NCBI RefSeq assembly: GCF_000276665.1
Contig: NW_004955447.1
Coordinates: 14,432,327 to 14,496,326 of the forward strand
Direction of reading: 5' to 3'
Origin: Chinchilla lanigera
Lineage: Eukaryota; Chordata; Mammalia; Rodentia; Chinchillidae
DNA: 64,000 nucleotides
The first letter of the stretch is position 1; each line of letters starts with the position of its first letter. A program made the translations under genes and the position numbers. Of this stretch, positions 59,515 to 64,000 are shown one piece after another. The notes under the pieces are model-generated. The model ran no database searches. It saw nothing but the letters and a program-made list of their open reading frames with translations, and was not told the DNA's origin.

Positions 59515-59690
59515 CTACTCAGGAGGCTGAGGCAGGAGGGTCACAAGTTGGAAGCCAGCCTGCACAACTCAGCGAGACCCTGTCTCAAAATAAAAAATAT
59601 TAAAAGGACTGAGGGTGTGGACCAGCAGTAGCATACTTGCCCCACATGCACAGGGCTCTGGGCTCTGTCCTCAGCAAAGAAAGGAGGGAA
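59515..59690 (+). mobile_element. B1-dID SINE, 5'-truncated
   Basis: ctactcaggaggctgaggca, then dID part gcatacttgccccacatgca. Confidence 0.85.
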
Positions 59691-59765
59691 AGAAAAAGGA
59701 AGAAAGAGAAAAAAAGAAAGAAAGAAAGAAAGAAAAGAAAGAAAGAGGGGGGAGGGGAGGGGAGG
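59690..59765 (+). repeat. (GAAA)n purine tract
   Basis: Purine-only gaaagaaaga repeats forming the tail of the B1-dID that ends about 59690. Confidence 0.9.
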
Positions 59766-59772
59766 AGAAAAA

Positions 59773-59930
59773 GAGCTGGGCCTGGTGGCACACGCCTATA
59801 ATCCCAGCACTTGGGAGGCTGAAGCAGGAGGATTGCTGTGAGTTCCAGGAGTTTGGGCTACATAATGAGACCATGTCTCAAAAAACAAACAAACAAAAAG
59901 AAACAGAGAAAGAGAAAGAATAAAAGAAAG
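59773..59930 (+). mobile_element. B1 SINE, monomeric
   Basis: gctgggcctggtggcacacg, shortened second unit. Confidence 0.93.
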
Positions 59931-59932
59931 AC

Positions 59933-60040
59933 AGGGGTCAGGGATATAGTTCAGCAGCACAGTGCCTGCCTGGCAAGCACAAGGCCTTGAGTTCAATTCC
60001 TGGTGCCAAAAATAAATAAATAAATAAATTTTAAAAATAA
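59933..60040 (+). mobile_element. ID SINE
   Basis: ggggtcagggatatagttca and agttcaattcctggtgccaa, AAAT tail. Confidence 0.92.
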
Positions 60041-60096
60041 AAGAGAAAGGAAGGAAGGGAGAAAGGAAAACAGAAAAGAAGAAAGAGAAAAAAATT

Positions 60097-60248
60097 CTTT
60101 TTTTTTTTGTCTTTTTGAGACAGGGTTTCACTATGCAGTTCAGGCTGGTCTTGAACTCACTTTGTAGCCCAGGCTGGCCTCAAACTCGAAATGATCCTGC
60201 CTCAGCCTCCTGAGTGCTGGGATTACAGGCTTGTGCTACCACACCCTC
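60097..60248 (-). mobile_element. B1 SINE
   Basis: ttttgagacagggtttcact to ggcttgtgctaccacaccc; flanked by gaaaaaaattctt copies. Confidence 0.94.
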
Positions 60249-60249
60249 C

Positions 60250-61298
60250 TGAGAAAAAATTCTTTATTCAACAATAATCAGGTCCTACATTCACGAGCTT
60301 AATAAAAACCACAAAATAGAGATACATAACACAGTCAGGTAAGTGTTTTAAAGAAAATGAACAGGCCCAAGAGGGTTCTTTCTGGTATGAGGAGGGGACA
60401 AGTACTCGAAGGACAAGTAATGAAGGGTGAATGTCAGCAGAAGAAGAAGCATGTGACACGATCCTGAGGTGGCAGCAAGGTGTGGCGTAGCTGGAGCGTG
60501 GAAACTCTGGGGAGAGTGGCGGGGCGTGAGTTGAGGGCCGCGTCAGAGCCGGTCAAGGTCAGGTTGGGAACAGGGGCAGAGCAGGAGGCCTTGTAGCCCT
60601 GCTAAGGACTTTAGGTTAGGGTTAGCTGGAAGCTGTCACAGTAGACCAAACAAGAGACGGCAGTGGCTTACAGGGAAGAAGGCATCTGAGACGTTAAGAA
60701 CGACGGTCAGGATACAGCTCAGTTAGGATTGCTAATGGTTTGGAGGCAGGAGAAAGATGGGTGTCACTGTTTTGAACACATTAAGGCCTGACATTCAAGC
60801 AGTAAAGCTAGACAGGTAATTGGTTAGAGATCTCTGGTGTTCAGGGGAGAAGTTAAGGCTAGAGATAATGTCAAAAGTTACCAGAGTATAATTAAGGCCA
60901 TGGAATGGATGACATCACCCAGAGAATAAGGAAAGTTCTAGAAGAATCTGAGAGGGCTCTGCCATTACTCCCATCAACCTAAAGGCTATTCAGAGGAGGA
61001 GCCAGCAGGGGGCAGTATGTCAGGCATGATCCGAGAGGTAAGACGGGAGGTACCTGCACCAGAGAAACAAAGACTTTGTAGAAGGAGTAAATGTGTTAAA
61101 TGAGCATGACTAGGACATAGAATTAACATTTGAATTTGGTAAAGGCAGAGGTCATTGTGACCTCACTGACAGCCATTTTAGGTAAGAGAAGGGATGAAAA
61201 CAAACCAAGATTTAGGCAGGTCTCAAGGGAATGAGAGGAGAACATAGACATAATGACTGCAGACAACTACTTTGAGAAAATTTTCCTTTAGAGTGAAA
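60250..61298. other. THEGL intron 1, possible ancient repeat
   Basis: The stretch 60720-61000 resembles an old mammalian repeat (gttttgaacacattaaggcc; gaatggatgacatcacccag), but the family was not identified. Confidence 0.35.
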
Positions 61299-61446
61299 GC
61301 CCAGCCTGGTGATGCACACCTGCAATCCCAGCACTCAGGAGGCTGAGGCAGGAAAATCACCATGAGTTCAAGGCCAGCTTGGGCTACATAGTGAGTTCAA
61401 GGTCAGCCCAAACTACATAGCAAAACCCTGTCACAAAAAAACAAAA
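61299..61446 (+). mobile_element. B1 SINE
   Basis: cagcctggtgatgcacacct, both units. Confidence 0.94.
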
Positions 61447-61449
61447 GAG

Positions 61450-62880
61450 TGGAAAGATGTAGAATATCTGAATGTGTACAAGGGGTTAAGGGAGGCTTGT
61501 GTTTGTTTTTAGACAGGAGTTATTATGGTGTGTGTACACCGATGGGATTGATCCAGTAGAGAGAACTTGATAAGGGAGAAGGGGTTAATCATAGGAGCAA
61601 AGAGTTTCCATTCCATGGGATGGGCGCCAAGATAGTGCCTGAGGAAATTACCTTTAATCAAGTAAGGAGAGGTCACCTTCTATCAGCAGGGAAAAGAACA
61701 CAGTACTTATGCACAAGTGCTGGTAGTTTGGTAGATTCCAAAATGAAAAGATATGAAAATCTTTTGTGATCTGTTCTATTCTCAGTGAAGTTGTCAGCTA
61801 AGACTGAAAAGGAAAGAAGGGATTTTGAGATGCCAACGCTCACCACGACTTCTGGTTCATTTGGAAATGAACTGACTGAGGGAAATATGTGATTGCCACG
61901 CAGCCACCAAGAGCCTTGGGGAAGTTCAAAGTAGTAAATTTAAAGGTCAGTCCACAGGGTTGCTAGTGTCCTCATCATTTATCTGGCTTTGCTTGTTTTT
62001 GAGACAGTCTTGCTATGTAGTCCAGGCTGGCCTCAAACTTCCGGTGATCCTCCTGCCTCTGCTTCCCGAGTCATGTATCTGTTTTTCAAGTGCAGGTGAG
62101 GGCAGGATTTGACCAGGCGAGAACGATGGAGAGGGGTGGGAGCTGGGGAGTTCTGCACGTGCGTGTGGCACTGCAGACCGAGCGCGGGAAGGAAGTGAGA
62201 GGAAGACACGGTAGTGTATGATGAAGTCTCAGAATCAATGGGTCACAGGCCCTTTGAAGCTGAATCTCTGGGAAAATGGGACAGAACGTAGTGAGCTAGA
62301 AAGATAGGACATAATTAGAGATTAGTGTTAGAAATAGATCCTAGCAACGGCCCAACAATTGACAAGACGTGGGGTGGTGGCTGCCTAAAATGGCTGAAAA
62401 ACAAGATCCTTCCAAGCAGGACATGGAAGAACTGACGCCAAGCAGACTGTTCTCGGGAAATCAACCTCTGCGCACGATGCCCAGGTGCTGGTGGAAAGCA
62501 GGAACTAGAGCAGCTTTGCCAGCTAAGTTGAGGAGAGAACAGAGGTGAGGAACTGGATAGCTCTTCCGACAAGCTCCGCAGTGGAGGAGGACAGGAAAAT
62601 GGCAAGATTGAAGGGGAGGGAGGGTCAGGAAGACACGGGTGAGAAGAGGGGAGACGGCTGCCGGCTGCCGGGCTGAGCGGAGGTCAGGGTTTTGTGAGGA
62701 GCTGGTGGACAGCGCGAGCCCTCGGAGTGGCGGATGCTGTGCGGGAGCAACCGCAGAGATAAAACACAAACCTGAGGCTGGCCACAGGCGAGCGAAGGCG
62801 CACATGTGATAAAAACTGGTCAGGCTGGAGGTGGACAAAGAATTGTTCTGGGTTGGGTCATCAGTGAGCCAATGCAGTGG
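61450..62880. other. THEGL intron 1, no gene recognised
   Basis: Apart from the B1 fragment at 61988, unassigned; minus frames of 96 and 125 codons near 62400-62800 lack any recognised domain. Confidence 0.45.
61988..62073 (-). mobile_element. B1 SINE fragment
   Basis: ttttgagacagtcttgctat to tctgcttcccgag. Confidence 0.88.
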
Positions 62881-62883
62881 AAG

Positions 62884-63016
62884 TTTGTTTTGATTTTGTC
62901 TTTGTTTGTTTAAGACAGGATCTCACTATGTAGCTCAGGCTGGCCTTGAACTCGTAATCCTCCCGCCTCAGCCTCCTGAGTGCTGGGATTACAGGTGTGC
63001 GCCACCAGCCTGACCT
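62884..63016 (-). mobile_element. B1 SINE, monomeric
   Basis: taagacaggatctcactatg to tgtgcgccaccagcctgacc. Confidence 0.92.
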
Positions 63017-63419
63017 CCCCCCCACCTCTGAATCTGGTGAGGACTGAGCAGACAGCACTCGGGTACGCTCTGAACACTTGCTCCAGGAGGGTTTTGTTTG
63101 TCCAAGGGACCATGTGCCTCTGGCAAAGTCCCTTCCCTTCAGAGAGCAGCAGGAATCATGTAACACAAAACCTAAATGCAATAACGGGGAAAGCGCGGCC
63201 TGGGGGTCCACAGCTAGCCACAGAGAATTCAGAAGGGCTTCCACGGGAAGTAAAAGCAGGTCCTCACACAGCTAGCGGCTCACGGGTCGCCAAGGAAGTA
63301 GACTGAGTCCATCGTGGTGGGGCTGTCAGTTTCAGGAGATGACAGGAGGCTCGCGGCATGCAAACCCCCTTGGGGACGCCCAGCTCTGGCTGGGTGGGCT
63401 TCTGGGCAGGGGACACCTA

Positions 63420-64000
63420 CCGCTCAGGACAGACAGGTGAAGGCCGGGCGGGCACCTGGTGGTCAGAGACGGGTGGATCACCGCCGGGGTCCTGGGAAGC
63501 AGCTTGGCCTCGGCGGTCCCGCGGGGCTCCCGGGGCTGCTGGGCTCTGCGGGGCCTGGGGTGCGCGCGCGGCTCTCGGGGCTTGTGGGGCGCCCGGGACC
63601 CCCTGGGCTCGCCGGGTGCGTCGCGCTCGCGGGCCTCGTCGGGGGAGAGGGGCTCCTGCTGCTCGGGGGGCCGGAGGGGGCCCGGGGGTTGCCCCGACTG
63701 CCGGCCCTCGTCTCGCCCCCGGCCGTGGTCTGCTTCGCCCGCCTCCTTGGTCTCCACCTCCTCCCGGGACCCCCGAAGCCCGGCGTGCACGTCGAGATCC
63801 CTGGGCACCAGGCGAAGGGGCTTGTGGAAGACTTCGGAGTACGTGGGCGTCTCCGGCGCGGCCTGCCCATCGGTGTCCCCGGGCAGCAGGGGCGAGCCTG
63901 AAAGCGCGGGGTCCTGCATGGGTCAGACGCTCCCGCCGCAGCGTGGTCACCTCGGCCGCGCGCCGCCCGGGTTCAGGCCGCCGTCTGCCGCGCAGGGGGC
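63420..64000. promoter_or_regulatory. CpG-rich island over THEGL exon 1 and window end
   Basis: Very GC-rich with dense CG dinucleotides, in contrast to the CpG-poor flank below 63.3 kb. It covers the first coding exon and probably the promoter, which may continue beyond the window. No TATA-like box is seen in the 80 bases before the ATG. Confidence 0.55.
63421..63919 (-). CDS. THEGL: THEGL (SPMAP2L) coding exon 1
   Basis: Candidate first coding exon of the minus-strand gene, encoding 166 codons plus one base. The ATG at 63919 is preceded in frame by a TGA two codons upstream (agc gtc tga ccc ATG), so translation cannot start earlier in this exon. The frame opens MQDPALSGSPLLPGDTDGQ, followed by an acidic/proline-rich low-complexity stretch typical of the disordered N-terminus of THEG-like sperm proteins. 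It ends at a good donor (gcg|gtaggt, intron bases at 63420 downward). The exon leaves phase 1, exactly what the 34-base exon at 49655-49688 needs. Membership of the gene rests on this phase match and on position; no THEG repeat lies here. A first exon of an unrelated gene is the main alternative. Confidence 0.6.

Noticed and set aside
63314..63901. 195-codon plus-strand frame with Gly-Pro-rich, collagen-like sequence
   Set aside because: It is the antisense of GC-rich THEGL exon 1; the Gly/Pro pattern comes from GC-rich codons and there is no regular Gly-X-Y repeat.

Overview
This is a mammalian nuclear DNA window dominated by interspersed repeats, with one recognisable spliced gene. The repeats point to a non-murid rodent of the mouse-related clade. 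Most B1 elements carry the 29-base internal duplication known from Muroidea, Castorimorpha and Anomaluromorpha. They sit beside abundant ID-type tRNA-derived SINEs and fused B1-dID elements, and I saw no B2. I infer a castorimorph (beaver, kangaroo rat or pocket gopher type), but this rests on SINE structure only. A 325-base run of N (15226-15550) shows a draft assembly.

The gene is on the minus strand and spans about 40 kb, from a CpG-rich first exon (63421-63919) to a last exon and poly(A) signal (23241-23559). Six coding exons with compatible splice phases were found: 63421-63919, 49655-49688, 42285-42413, 41257-41394, 32003-32116 and 23444-23558. They encode repeats of the testicular haploid expressed (THEG) type, each with a core like R-[IV]-x-x-L-A-x-P. 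I call it THEGL (SPMAP2L), a spermatid/sperm-microtubule protein. The fifth exon has one extra base at its splice donor, which either breaks the frame or marks an assembly error.

Region by region: 1-23 kb is intergenic DNA downstream of the gene. It holds old L1, MER5-like, MLT1-like and MIR fragments, a U6 pseudogene, a Tigger-type DNA transposon with both ends present, and an inverted pair of copies of an unfamiliar composite retroelement (9.4-10.7 kb minus, 14.3-16.2 kb plus). The plus copy carries a broken retroviral gag nucleocapsid segment. Both copies appear to end in A-rich tails rather than LTRs. 23-64 kb is THEGL and its introns. Intron 4 contains a processed DUS4L pseudogene split by a younger L1 with a 14-base target-site duplication. 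A nested L1 block fills 32.7-36.9 kb. Class I LTR-like sequences lie near 31.3 and 50.1 kb, and a 780-base (TG)n-rich tract lies at 55.87-56.65 kb.

No bacterial, phage or CRISPR features are present. The long open frames outside the exons are low-complexity, GC-rich or repeat-derived, and I do not regard them as genes. Repeat names come from remembered consensus sequences and were not checked by search.
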